From Siphonodentalium dalli (Eukaryota > Mollusca > Scaphopoda > Gadilida > Siphonodentaliidae), in NCBI GenBank assembly GCA_032622095.1, contig CP136068.1, positions 129,525,989 through 129,589,988 of the forward strand: 64,000 nt of DNA, in the 5' to 3' direction. Below the pieces are notes generated by a model. It had not been told where the DNA came from, searched no databases, and saw only the letters and a program-made list of their open reading frames with translations. Positions 25,405 to 34,700 of this stretch are shown piece after piece; the stretch's first letter is position 1, and each line of letters starts with the position of its first letter. A program made the position numbers and the translations under genes.

Positions 25405-25860
25405 CACCTTTCACGGTAAGTCCCCATAGTATTCCCTCTTTTTTTTTCTTCCTTTGGTGGAATCACAAAAACTTCTCTTTCTAACTTGTTTCCTTGCAGA
25501 AAAGCAGATCTTATATCAGTAGTTTTGAAAGTCCAGTTGTGATTGACTGCAAGAATCAAAAATATTCTAATTGAGATTTTACTAACAGTTGAACAGGTGA
25601 ATCTCTCTGTACCTGAACTTCTTCCTCAAATCCGCTGGCAACCAACCGAGCTTGAACATCGTCACCTTTATACACTAAAACCCATCTCAAAGAAATAGCC
25701 GGCTGACCACATTCATCCACTTCATCATAAGTATCAAATGTTTTTAATTTTTCAAGTTCAATGATCTTAGCTTTCACACAAGTTGCATCATTTTGCTTTT
25801 CCTTTGGAACAAACGTTATCAGAGTTTTTTTTATCATACACTTCCCACTCAACTTCTTTT
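25405..25860 (-). pseudogene. Copia reverse transcriptase, N-terminal part
   Basis: It shows 'LRWVLVYKGDDVQARLVASG' and then 'RDSP', the start of an RVT_2 (Copia) reverse transcriptase. A frameshift near 25555 is followed by 'TTDIRSAFLQGNKLEREVFV', the next conserved block with the first catalytic Asp. The YVDD box and everything after it are missing. It is downstream of integrase in the same direction, as expected for Copia. It is a truncated relic and cannot make an active enzyme. Confidence 0.75.
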
Positions 25861-26471
25861 ATATCAATGCTAAATTGGTCATCAGCAGGAGAGTTCATGT
25901 TGTACCAATATTTGTTACCACCAATAACTTTACCAGCTCTCCCAAGTCCATTTTGAAATGGGCTGTAAGCAGCTGTAGAACATATTTCCATATCAAGTAT
26001 TGAAGCCACCTCTCACAGTTCATCATTATTAAATTTGCCTCCATTATCACGCATAACAGATTTCATTACACCAAATGTTCCAAACCAATGTTTCACGATG
26101 GCATCAATAATCACACTTGAAATTTTCCTGTCCACACAAATAGACAATGTTAACCTTGACCACATGTCAATTATGTGTAGAATCCAGCAATTGTTCGATT
26201 GCTTCAAGTCAATAGCCACACGTTCATTGAAGCTTTTCGCCATAGGAAAAGCAACAACATGACGAGGCGGTATCACAGCATAAAGTTTACATATATCACA
26301 ACTCTCTCTTATATGATCCAGAATATTATTAAATGTCTCTTGCCACGCTCCTGCATCTTTCAGAAGGGCAATCAATCTGTGGTTAGGAGGATGGGCAAAC
26401 TGTCTGTGAAGCGTTTGAAGTACTTTATAACGTTCCTTCTCACAAAATTCTTTTAGATTGACACTGTACAC
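25780..26471 (-). pseudogene. Copia integrase, catalytic Glu lost
   Basis: An HHCC zinc-binding module ('LHRQFAH' ... 'SCDIC') is followed by the core with 'VAIDLKQ', 'DMWSRLT' and 'RDNGGKF', so the two Asp blocks are present. An in-frame TGA follows 'NNDEL', after which the frame resumes in 'YSPFQNGLGRAGK'. The position usually held by the catalytic Glu (family pattern N-G-x-x-E-R-x-x) reads Gly here. The copy therefore looks doubly dead: stop codon and missing catalytic residue. Integrase normally joins element cDNA into host DNA. Confidence 0.75.
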
Positions 26472-26851
26472 ATCTTCATTTTAATGTCACTCTGTAATTC
26501 TATGCAGTAATGGCCAGATGGTGTTAGATTGAGAGAAACTTCCTTTCCAAGTATAGAAGCTGAGTCATTTTCCAAATCAAGTTTCACCTGGGCACGCTTC
26601 ATTGCCTCCTTTGACAGTAATAAAGGTATATCAGATTCAACAACATCCGTTTTTATTTTAACTTTCACTCCAACTAACTTTGCCGGAATAATATATTCTG
26701 CAACAGATTTCAACTGAGTTCCACCACCAAACTTGAAAATCCTTACACCTTCTTCGCACTGAACCTCGTTTCTGTCCTCTGATGCCAGTGAGTCAAGGTA
26801 CCTCTGAAGCCACGCTTTGCCACAGACAGTGCTGGAGCATGCACTGTCCAA
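26453..26851 (-). pseudogene. Copia aspartic protease region
   Basis: The frame opens with 'MDSACSSTVCG', the site of the retroelement protease triad (usually D-S/T-G; here D-S-A). Later it has 'DIPLLLSKEAMKRA', a typical second block of Copia-type proteases in metazoan elements. About 130 residues long. It ends as the integrase frame begins, with the frames overlapping. The Gly-to-Ala change in the triad may be natural variation or decay. Confidence 0.65.
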
Positions 26852-27039
26852 AACAGCACAATTCCTTGCTTCATCTTTCAGTTGAATAACATCAGATTTG
26901 TCACCCGTGAAGAGTACAGCAAATTCATTTCTTGGTGATTCATTGTGAACATTGACTGTAGATGCCTTTGAGAGATTTTCCCAACTATCTGGTCAAAATC
27001 TTAAAATATGTCGGAACAAACCACATGAGCTGCACCGAA

Positions 27040-27799
27040 TAGGCTGTCAGTCACTTCCTAAAGGATTAACATTACGAGAAACGTTAGGTCTTGCAGATGA
27101 AGAAGACAAGTTTGATCCGGCATTCCAAGAGTTGTTTTGAATTATCCTACCACGCTGGTATGGCCTCCTGTGTCTCCTCTGATATCCGTGATATCTCTCT
27201 GAATAACATACACCATCAGGCTCTGTTTTAACATGAACATTTTCTGTAAAAACCACTACCAAATGAATCTCCTTTGAACTTTTTCAGAGACTTCTTTGCT
27301 TGCTCATACATGTATAATGTATTTCTAGCTTCATAGTCCATTCCTGTCATAACCAGCATCTTTTCTGCTTTCTTTATATTGGATCTCTTGAGAAGCTTGA
27401 ATGCCAGTATCTCTGATGGCAACTCGAAGCCTTTTTTCACAATTTTATTGTACTTTTGATCAAAGTTTATGATGAACTCAGATATACACCCCATCACTCC
27501 TTTTATAGTCCTCAAAGTCTTCAAATTTCTCCCATGTATCTTCTACGTCATCTTTTCCCCACTTTTTCACAAGAATTTTAACAACGTATCAAGTCCATCA
27601 TCTTTCTTTAAATCAGCAAGTGAGACAGAGTCTAACACTTGCTCCGGAATTCTTGTGTCATCACTTTCTGGTAACGTAAGCGCAATTGCATACCCTGTTT
27701 CTTCTTATCCAATTCGGTTATTTCTCTCCAAGCTAACAATTCTTGCTTGAATCGCTGGAAATTCTTATAAAATTTTGGCGGGTCTATTCTCATCGCCAT
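27040..27799 (-). pseudogene. Copia gag
   Basis: The likely start is the ATG at 27799-27797 ('MAMRIDPPKFYKNFQRFKQE'). A frameshift follows after about 38 codons, and the frame resumes with 'VSLADLKKDDGLDTLLKFL', another stop/shift, then the intact stretch at 27524-27228 ('YNKIVKKGFELPSEILAFKL'). A decayed zinc knuckle (C-x2-C...H) lies near 27030, behind an in-frame TGA. Gag proteins of this type package the RNA. This copy is broken in at least three places. Confidence 0.7.
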
Positions 27800-27904
27800 T
27801 TTTCAGTTTCTTCGTTGTCTTTTTCTGCCGCTTAAGTCGTCGTTTTCGCTATGCAACTATATAAAGTTGTATAGCCACCCAGAACGCATGTAACTTATTT
27901 TCTC

Positions 27905-27916
27905 GCTCTGATACCA
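27905..27916 (-). promoter_or_regulatory. Primer-binding site of the Copia element
   Basis: TGGTATCAGAGC on the minus strand lies two bases from the proposed LTR and about 105 bases before the gag ATG. The 12 bases match the initiator-Met tRNA type of primer site familiar from Copia elements. Confidence 0.7.
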
Positions 27917-27918
27917 TT

Positions 27919-28069
27919 TGTTAATTTGGTTGTAAGCAGAATTACGCTGTATTTCTTCGCAGACATAATTTCATTGCATCATATCGCTACGGACGCTTAC
28001 TCTCTCTCTCACTTCCGGTGGGTCAGTTCTATTAGCGATCTGCACAAGTCAATTACACTGTAGCCTACA
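27919..28069 (-). repeat. Possible 5' LTR of the Copia element (151 bp)
   Basis: On the minus strand it starts TGTAGGCTAC and ends with CA two bases before the primer site. The outer edge is uncertain because it meets a pogo-like MITE whose end also reads 'tacagt'. The partner LTR is gone, so this rests only on TG...CA ends and position. Confidence 0.45.
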
Positions 28070-28150
28070 GTGAATTAACACCGAACACCTCTCTAAACCG
28101 AACAGAATGGCCGGTTCGAAGGGTGTTCGGTTTAGAGAGGTTTTACTGTG
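28070..28150. mobile_element. Pogo-like MITE
   Basis: The right end 'ttcggtttagagaggtttta' then 'ctgtgta' is the reverse of an end of the CAGTAAAACCTCTCTAAACC type. The left half 'cacctctctaaaccgaac' mirrors it. It is about 80 bp and lies directly upstream of the TIR exon. Confidence 0.6.
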
Positions 28151-28402
28151 TATCACATGTAAGTGTAGCACATGTAAGTATGGGGTAAGTAGACTGTGAT
28201 GATATTAAACTATACTGAAAAAGCCAACTTCCTAAGACAACCATCTTTTTTCGGGGGATATGTGGACGGCAACCTTTTATTTAATGTTATAAAGATCCCA
28301 GTTTTGACCTGCTGGAATATGATATCTACAGTCGTAGCTAGAATAGAGATCCATGGCATGATCTTATATAAAATCAATAATAATAATTGTGATCTATTTC
28401 AG

Positions 28403-28778
28403 ATGACAGATAGCACAGAGTTTAAGTTTGATGTCTCCTTCCTGTTCGATGAAGTGGATAAAGTGTTAGCAGACGAAATTGAAGAGGTCGTAAGTGGCCA
28501 TGGGTACAAGTACTGTAAAATCAATCAGATTCCTGCCAAACTCCCCACTGATGCTCATTTTGTTTTATTATTCCTGTCGAAAAAATCTCTTGAACAGAAT
28601 AAATCTAACATTGTGAGACTTACCCTGCAACGCTTTGAAAGAGATATTCATGTGAATATCGTGCCAGTTCTTGTTGATGTTGGCATACATGAAGTGCCTT
28701 TCTCTCTCCAATGGCTGATGTACGTGCAGCCTCAGAAGAATCCCAGCATCCAACAACAAATTCTGGAAATCCTGAAAG
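28403..28778 (+). CDS. TIR-like domain exon of a TIR-STING gene
   Basis: The exon is bounded by a strong acceptor (gatctatttcag, ending 28402) and donor (AAAG|GTGAGA at 28779). It codes 125 residues plus one base (phase 1). The ATG at 28403 could be the start, or the exon could be internal. Residues 9-15 'FDVSFLF' fit TIR box 1, 34-38 'GYKYC' fit the region before the BB loop, 51-60 'AHFVLLFLSK' fit strand D, and 83-104 'HVNIVPVLVD...LQW' fit strand E with its following segment. I see no W-x-x-x-E-like stretch around 65-80, where NAD-cleaving TIR domains carry their Glu, so enzymatic activity is doubtful and scaffold signalling more likely. Joined in phase to the STING exon at 31515. TIR identity is by pattern only; weaker than the STING call. 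Confidence 0.6.
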
Positions 28779-30746
28779 GTGAGATCACTAAATCTGCCAC
28801 TGAAGACGGTGCGATTGCGTTTACGGATCCTAAAATTTGCTCCTTTCACTTCTGCCAAAAATTATATGTTGACTGTAATAATTGTAACACCAAAAAACAA
28901 TCTTCATGTTTGCATGAGGTATGGGATGGTATTAGGGTTCGCTCTGTTGGTAATCAAATTGTCCAATGGGGTGTATTTCTGTTGTATACGATACCACCAA
29001 GACTTATTTTACAGTTTTTGCTGCTCATTAAATTTTTTCAGACAATTCGATCTCAAAATTTATCAGCAATTTTTGCCCGTTTGTTTTATTTTCTTTTGAT
29101 TTGCCTTTTATTATTATTATGTTTTTGTTCTGATTTTCTGAATGTTTCCTTTGGGTTTTCAATTTGGCCAAAATTTCTGAAAAATGACTAAATGTAATTA
29201 GAAATGGCCAAAATATTGGAGAAAGGAAACTTCTGGGCTTCCGCAAACACTTACTTGTCAAGGTAAGCATTTTTTTAAAGATTAAAAGAGAAATAACACA
29301 CATAAACAGATGTTGACATCTTATCATGTGGATATAATTTTTAGACATAATGTCTGATAATCTTAATTTCGCAAAAAAGGAAATACGATTGTAAATAATA
29401 TTCCCGATTAGGGGGGAGTTCGGACACTTTTATTGGTTCTTGAACATTAACATCTTCCAAATTAATGAAAGGGTTGGTGGCTATTTCTACTTGTAATTGA
29501 ATAGCAAGTGGTAAGAAACATGTCCAAATTTCCCGTCAGGCGCCTTTGACAATGGCCCAAAACTTGTCCAAAATCACCCCATGGGTTGGAGTGAATTCGG
29601 ACACATATATAGAACTCCAAATATAACTCCAAATTATACAGATAAGTACCTGGTTATGAAAAACAATTGTAATCAAAATGGTCCATTGAAAAACTTGTCA
29701 TTAAAATAACTAGAATATTATAGTTATAATAGGGCTACCCTGCCAATGAGATGCACCAACGTGGAAGTCTAACAGACCATGCGACAAATTTTCACTGCAG
29801 TGAAAAAAGTTAATAACATGTGGAAATCACCTACCGTCAGTGTGTGAAGAATTAAATATGTCATAACTCAGAATAGGCCTTATATGGCCAATATTTAGGA
29901 TGAACAGGAATGCAAATGCAATGATAGCTACAAAGGGTCCCGATGCCTGTGAATATTTGTTATTCTAAATAATTGATATTCGATTCGTATTCGATTCGAT
30001 AATCGGCTGCGAATTTCTATCAAATATCATCAAGATGCTATTTTATGTCGGAATATTCCCCACACATGAATGTGACTGGACGAAAAGAAATGTTCTGTAA
30101 GAAACACACATCCATGACATTTCCATATAAATGTCAACATCCCCTCACCATGAGAATAGTTCATCTGAGGGGTCACTTTTACCTTGCTGACCAACCTTCA
30201 TCATAGAAAGTAATGACTTCGAGCACTTACTGTTCATATTTTGAACAAATACGAAAACGGCAGAAAATATAACGCATTCTCGAGATCACCGATAATAACT
30301 CATGAAACTCAACAATCAGTAGTATAGCTAGATTCATGGGGATCCTCTGAGCTTGATGATCAGACTTCTGATGACTTTAAATTGTGAATTGCTACAGCTA
30401 CAAAGAGGTCACATCTTAGCATTCCAACAAAGAACATACACATGGAACTTTGATAACATGTGCTCTGCGTTTCCGATTCCATGTGGGGAATGGAATGCCT
30501 ATGTTTCTGCATATAAACAGATTATGTAGTGATGTCATTTCATGTATATACAACAAGGATGTATTAAGTCATATCACTCCATATAAAATGGTTTTCTACA
30601 ACTACCATTGCCAATGCCTGAATGGAATGTGACCTAGAAATAGGCAATAACAAGTGAAAACCCTAGAATTGCACATTTACACTGACCCATATATGAGTTT
30701 ACTTCTTTTCAGGAATGTCTGTTTACATGTTATCAGAGACCATTTT

Positions 30747-31160
30747 TAGCTCAACTGGACATGGGTTGGTGGCTGTCATCCGTCCAACTGTGGAGGCATG
30801 CGTCCATAAGAAATTTCCTTTAGTACACCCTACAGGCCACATCTCTTATCCGATCGTCACCAACATAATATGGATATGTGGGGTGACCTAGCTCTAGCTG
30901 TGAGCCAACGATGTTTTCCGAAATTTGTTAAAAACCAGCATCAGCCATCTTGGATTACAAATTAGAATCCATCAGTACACCCTGCAGTCCGCATTTATTG
31001 TAGAATTGTTATGAAATTTTACACGCATGTTGAGGATCTCCTCTAAATTGGAGCTGTCAATTTTTTAACGATTTTTAATGAAAAACATGGCTGCCAGCAG
31101 CCATCTTTGATTTTACTCTTTGCATGACTAAATCCTTTGACACACCCTACAGAGCACCTA
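30747..31160 (-). repeat. Family B fragment (reverse) in the intron
   Basis: It opens with 'tagctcaac' (half of the end hairpin), then 'aaatttcctttagtacac', 'catcttggat' and 'tttgcatgactaaatccttt', in the reverse order of the family B tail and monomers. Confidence 0.7.
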
Positions 31161-31235
31161 GAGCCAGTTTGGCATTGTGAAACATGACATGTACACCCAA
31201 CAAATGAATATCAGATCATTTTTAATGCATGCATA

Positions 31236-31448
31236 CAGCAATGCCCTAAATAATCGACCCCTTAACAACAGCAGAACTATGGGTAACTTTTCAGGATGTA
31301 GTCAGAAATGTGGCCTGTTGCCATTCATCGGAAAGCTCTCACTGAGAGCTTTCCGATGAATGGCAACAAGCCATATTTCCGACTAAATCCTGAAAAGTTA
31401 CCCATAATTCTGCTGTCATTAAGGGGTCGATTATTTATGGCATTACTG
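31236..31448. mobile_element. Near-perfect palindromic MITE, TA duplication
   Basis: Two arms of about 103 bp pair almost completely around the centre at about 31340 (GAAAGCTCTCA/CTGAGAGCTTTC). The ends are CAGCAATGCC and GGCATTACTG, flanked by TA (31234-31235, 31449-31450). It is intronic. Transcribed, it would form a long hairpin. Confidence 0.85.
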
Positions 31449-31514
31449 TACATGAATGGGAGATACCAGGGTTAAAATTTGGGTACTTGAGCTTTAGTTT
31501 TCTCTATATTGCAG

Positions 31515-31613
31515 GTCTAGACTACGAACTTACATCAGCATTGCCGGCTGGAGATGTATACACTGGTCTCGCATGGGACTACTTTTATAACTATCTGACC
31601 TTTGTCGTACCAT
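31515..31613 (+). CDS. STING exon (start of the cyclic-dinucleotide binding domain)
   Basis: The acceptor 'ctctatattgcag' ends at 31514. The codon split with the upstream exon restores Gly, so the phase matches. The exon reads 'LDYELTSALPAGDVYTGLAW' then 'DYFYNYLTFVVP'. The 'GLAW-x-Y-x-x-x-YL' signature is the first helix of the STING ligand-binding domain. Compared with human STING, Tyr163 and Tyr167 are kept, while Ser162 reads Asp and Gly166 reads Asn. The donor is probably CCAT|GTAGGT at 31614, with an alternative at 31618. STING binds 2'3'-cGAMP or other cyclic dinucleotides and switches on antiviral or antibacterial signalling. Here the preceding TIR exon appears to replace the N-terminal membrane region, as in known bivalve TIR-STING fusions. 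The rest of the ligand-binding domain (about 180 residues) was not found downstream, so the gene may be incomplete or have very long introns. Confidence 0.75.
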
Positions 31614-31776
31614 GTAGGTCTCTATTATACTTTATTGTCAGTGTGGATTAATAGTACAGTTCGACAATTGGCAACAGGGACATATCCAGGCCGTTTTTTT
31701 CATACCGTTTACCGATTTAAGCGCCCAAACTCCAGGCGCCCAAAAAAACAATTTGACAAAAAAAAACATATGTTTT

Positions 31777-34700
31777 TAGTCCGGGAGCTAATAGGGGTAC
31801 CCTTGCACCCCCTGGGACTTAACTTCACCCCATTTATTTTGTTCCTTATTATGTCCTTCAACTTTTAAGCAATGTTAACAAGAAAAAAGTGGCCGTGTAG
31901 ACTCCAGATAAGATGGCGTCCATCATGGCCGCCGTTTTTCAGACCAGACCCTAGGTCAGTTTTATGCAAATTATAGCGGGAAAATATTGTAATAAGTATA
32001 CAAATGTATATATTTTCGTGAAGCTAAGACATAATGACACTTTTTTGGGCCAAAATTAAAACTCACCATCCAAGATGGCCGCCAATATGGCCGCCGGAAG
32101 TTGAAAATATGACATTTTTTTCACAAATATCTTCTAGATCAATTCATGCTGTTTGGAACTGGTTGAGTAATATGACTTTATTTAGTATTGTGTATATTAA
32201 CTGATCATTGGAGCAATTAAATGTGCAACTATTGGGGTCCTAGCCCCTTCAGATCCCTCAAAAATTCGATTTTACAGAACGCGGTACAAAAGTTTACAAA
32301 AAATCACAATTGGGATTCTAGTCATATTTCAAAAAGAAATGAAAAGAACATTGTAATGTAAGTGAGGCATATCATTACCTATGAATATTCCAACTCTCTG
32401 GAACAAAAAATCTTACCTTGGCTCAAAATGGCTGCGAAAATGGCCGCCAAAATATGGAAAATGGTAAATATTGCCCCAGGGTGTCCTGCAATCGCTTACA
32501 AGTTGTGGTTGATGTATACAATTGGCTAATCTGCATTCTATACATTGCATACTAACATCTCTGATGCACCATGGATCATTTTTACTATTGTCACCACTGA
32601 CATCACCAGAAATATGGGATTTTTCTCTCACAAACTTGACATAAATATCGGCAAAAATTAACTTTTCAGGGTTCGACCATTTGTTCAAGTAATATGCAAC
32701 TATCTTTGGTATCAAAGGTGTTTAGTGTTTTGGTCTATCTTAAGTGTGTCACATGGTGGTGTTTAAAGACTAAAATGCTCAAGATGGCTTCCAAAATGGC
32801 AACCAAATTTGTAAAAAGTTAAAAGTTAACATATCCCGAACATTATTCTCTGCGTTATCCGAAAAAGATAGCAAATTGTGACTCACTTGGTTATTTTACG
32901 TATTAGTTAATTAACTGACAAATACGTTCTATTATATTTGTCCCAGTTCCTTATGGGGCATGACAAATTCATTTTAAAGTTGCAGTATGGAATTTTGCGG
33001 AGAACCTCTTTTGTGATTCTGGCCATATTATTGAAAGGAAATGGGCAGAACTTTGAGACGGAACTGAGATGAACCATCATGATATGTGGGTATTCAGGCC
33101 CACTATGATACAAATTTATCAACTGGATACAGGGTGGAAGCCAAGATGGCAGCCACGGAGTTACTCTATGGTCATAGATGAGGGTAATAGGTATACAGGG
33201 AGTTATTTTTTGGTCATGAATGGTGTGTGGGTATATTTGGAGTCCCCTGTTGGTGACGGTGGGACATATATTTATATATGTTGTGGATGTGTTATCATTG
33301 TTGGTGTATGGGGAGTAGATGTATGATCATGGGTGGCGTGTATATAACTTATGAGTGGCAAGTATGGAACTTATGAGTGGTTGTATGTGCGGGTATTGGT
33401 ATTTCTGGAAGGGCTCACCATTGGTATTGTGCATATGTAAACATGGATTGACTCTATGGTCATGTGTATGGCGAATAGGTATACATGTAGTGGCTGTATG
33501 GGCCATGGTGAGGTGAATATGTATACAATAAGTGACTGTATGATCGTGAATGTAGTGAATATGTATACATAGAGTGACTTTTTGGTCATGTGTCGGGTGT
33601 AGGTGTATACCTGGTGTCCATGCATGGTGACTCGTGGCTGTATCGTCATTTGTGGTATGTACGGGTATAACCAAGTATGGTTGCATGATCAGGTGTACGT
33701 GTATAAAGTGGGTTACTATGTTGGCATTTGTGTGGTGTTTATGTACATATGGAGTGACTTGGGTAATGGGTGGGTTGTACATGTGTATCTTGGGTGGCTA
33801 TCGCTTTCCACAATAACTCAAGGGTATGTTAATCAATAGAGAGGTCATGTCAGAGAGTTCTCCATCTTGATGATGTTTATGTAGATGGGGGACGTTAAGC
33901 TTTATACATGTATAAATGTACACCTGACCCATGACCACGGGTGACCATACAGCCATGCGTCACAATGCAGGCACTCCGGTATACTCCTAAACATGACCCA
34001 TAACCATATAGTCACTCCGTGTATACCCATCCATCTCACCATTGGCCATAAGGTCACCCCCTGTATACCTATTCTCCAAACGCACGGTCAAATAGACAAT
34101 CAATATCTACATCAACACCATAAAGTAATTCCGGTATACATATTCACCTCACCAATGGCCATATTGCCACTCGCTTCATACACATACCATCGACCATGTC
34201 ACCTGGTATACTCCTTCACCTTACCTATGGCCATATAGTCACCCCGTGTGTACCTATTCAAAACATTGATACATGATCATGGCCAATCCTTGTATACATA
34301 TTCACCTCAACATTGGCCATGTCACTCCCTGTATCCCTATTTGTCACACCATAGCCGAATAGCCACTCAAGATATAATAATACACCCCATCCATGTCAGT
34401 ATAGTCACTCCATGTATGCATATGTACCTCACCCATGGCCATATAGCCACTCGCTATATATTCATATCCCTCGCCCATGACAATAAAGCAACACGTGTGT
34501 ATGCTGGTATAACCCACACATGACCATACCGCCACGAGTCACCAAACAGGAACACCAGGTATACGCCTGACACATGACCATTTAGTCACCCCCTGTATAG
34601 ATGTTCATTACATTTGTGACCATACAGTCACTACTTGTATACCTACATGTACTCATCTCACCATTAACAATACAGTCACTACTTGTATACCTATTCGACA

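Larger units (their letters stand above)
25405..28069 (-). mobile_element. Broken Copia-type LTR retrotransposon
   Basis: The order on the minus strand is possible LTR, primer-binding site, gag, protease, integrase and the start of reverse transcriptase. Integrase before reverse transcriptase is the Copia/Ty1 order. The copy is cut off in the first third of reverse transcriptase at about 25405, so its 3' half and second LTR are missing. Stops and frameshifts interrupt every domain. It is an old, inactive copy. Confidence 0.8.
28779..31514 (+). other. Intron of the TIR-STING gene
   Basis: It begins GTGAGA and ends 'ctctatattgcag'. It holds a family B fragment (30747-31160) and a palindromic MITE (31236-31448). 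The reading frame of the first exon stays open for 137 more codons into the intron, to 29191, and codes strongly hydrophobic stretches. I read this as chance in T-rich DNA. About 29200-30740 shows no other gene. Confidence 0.5.

Noticed and set aside
33327-33782. 151-residue His/Thr-rich frame (minus strand)
   Set aside because: It is a translation of the foldback minisatellite. No start context or family resemblance.
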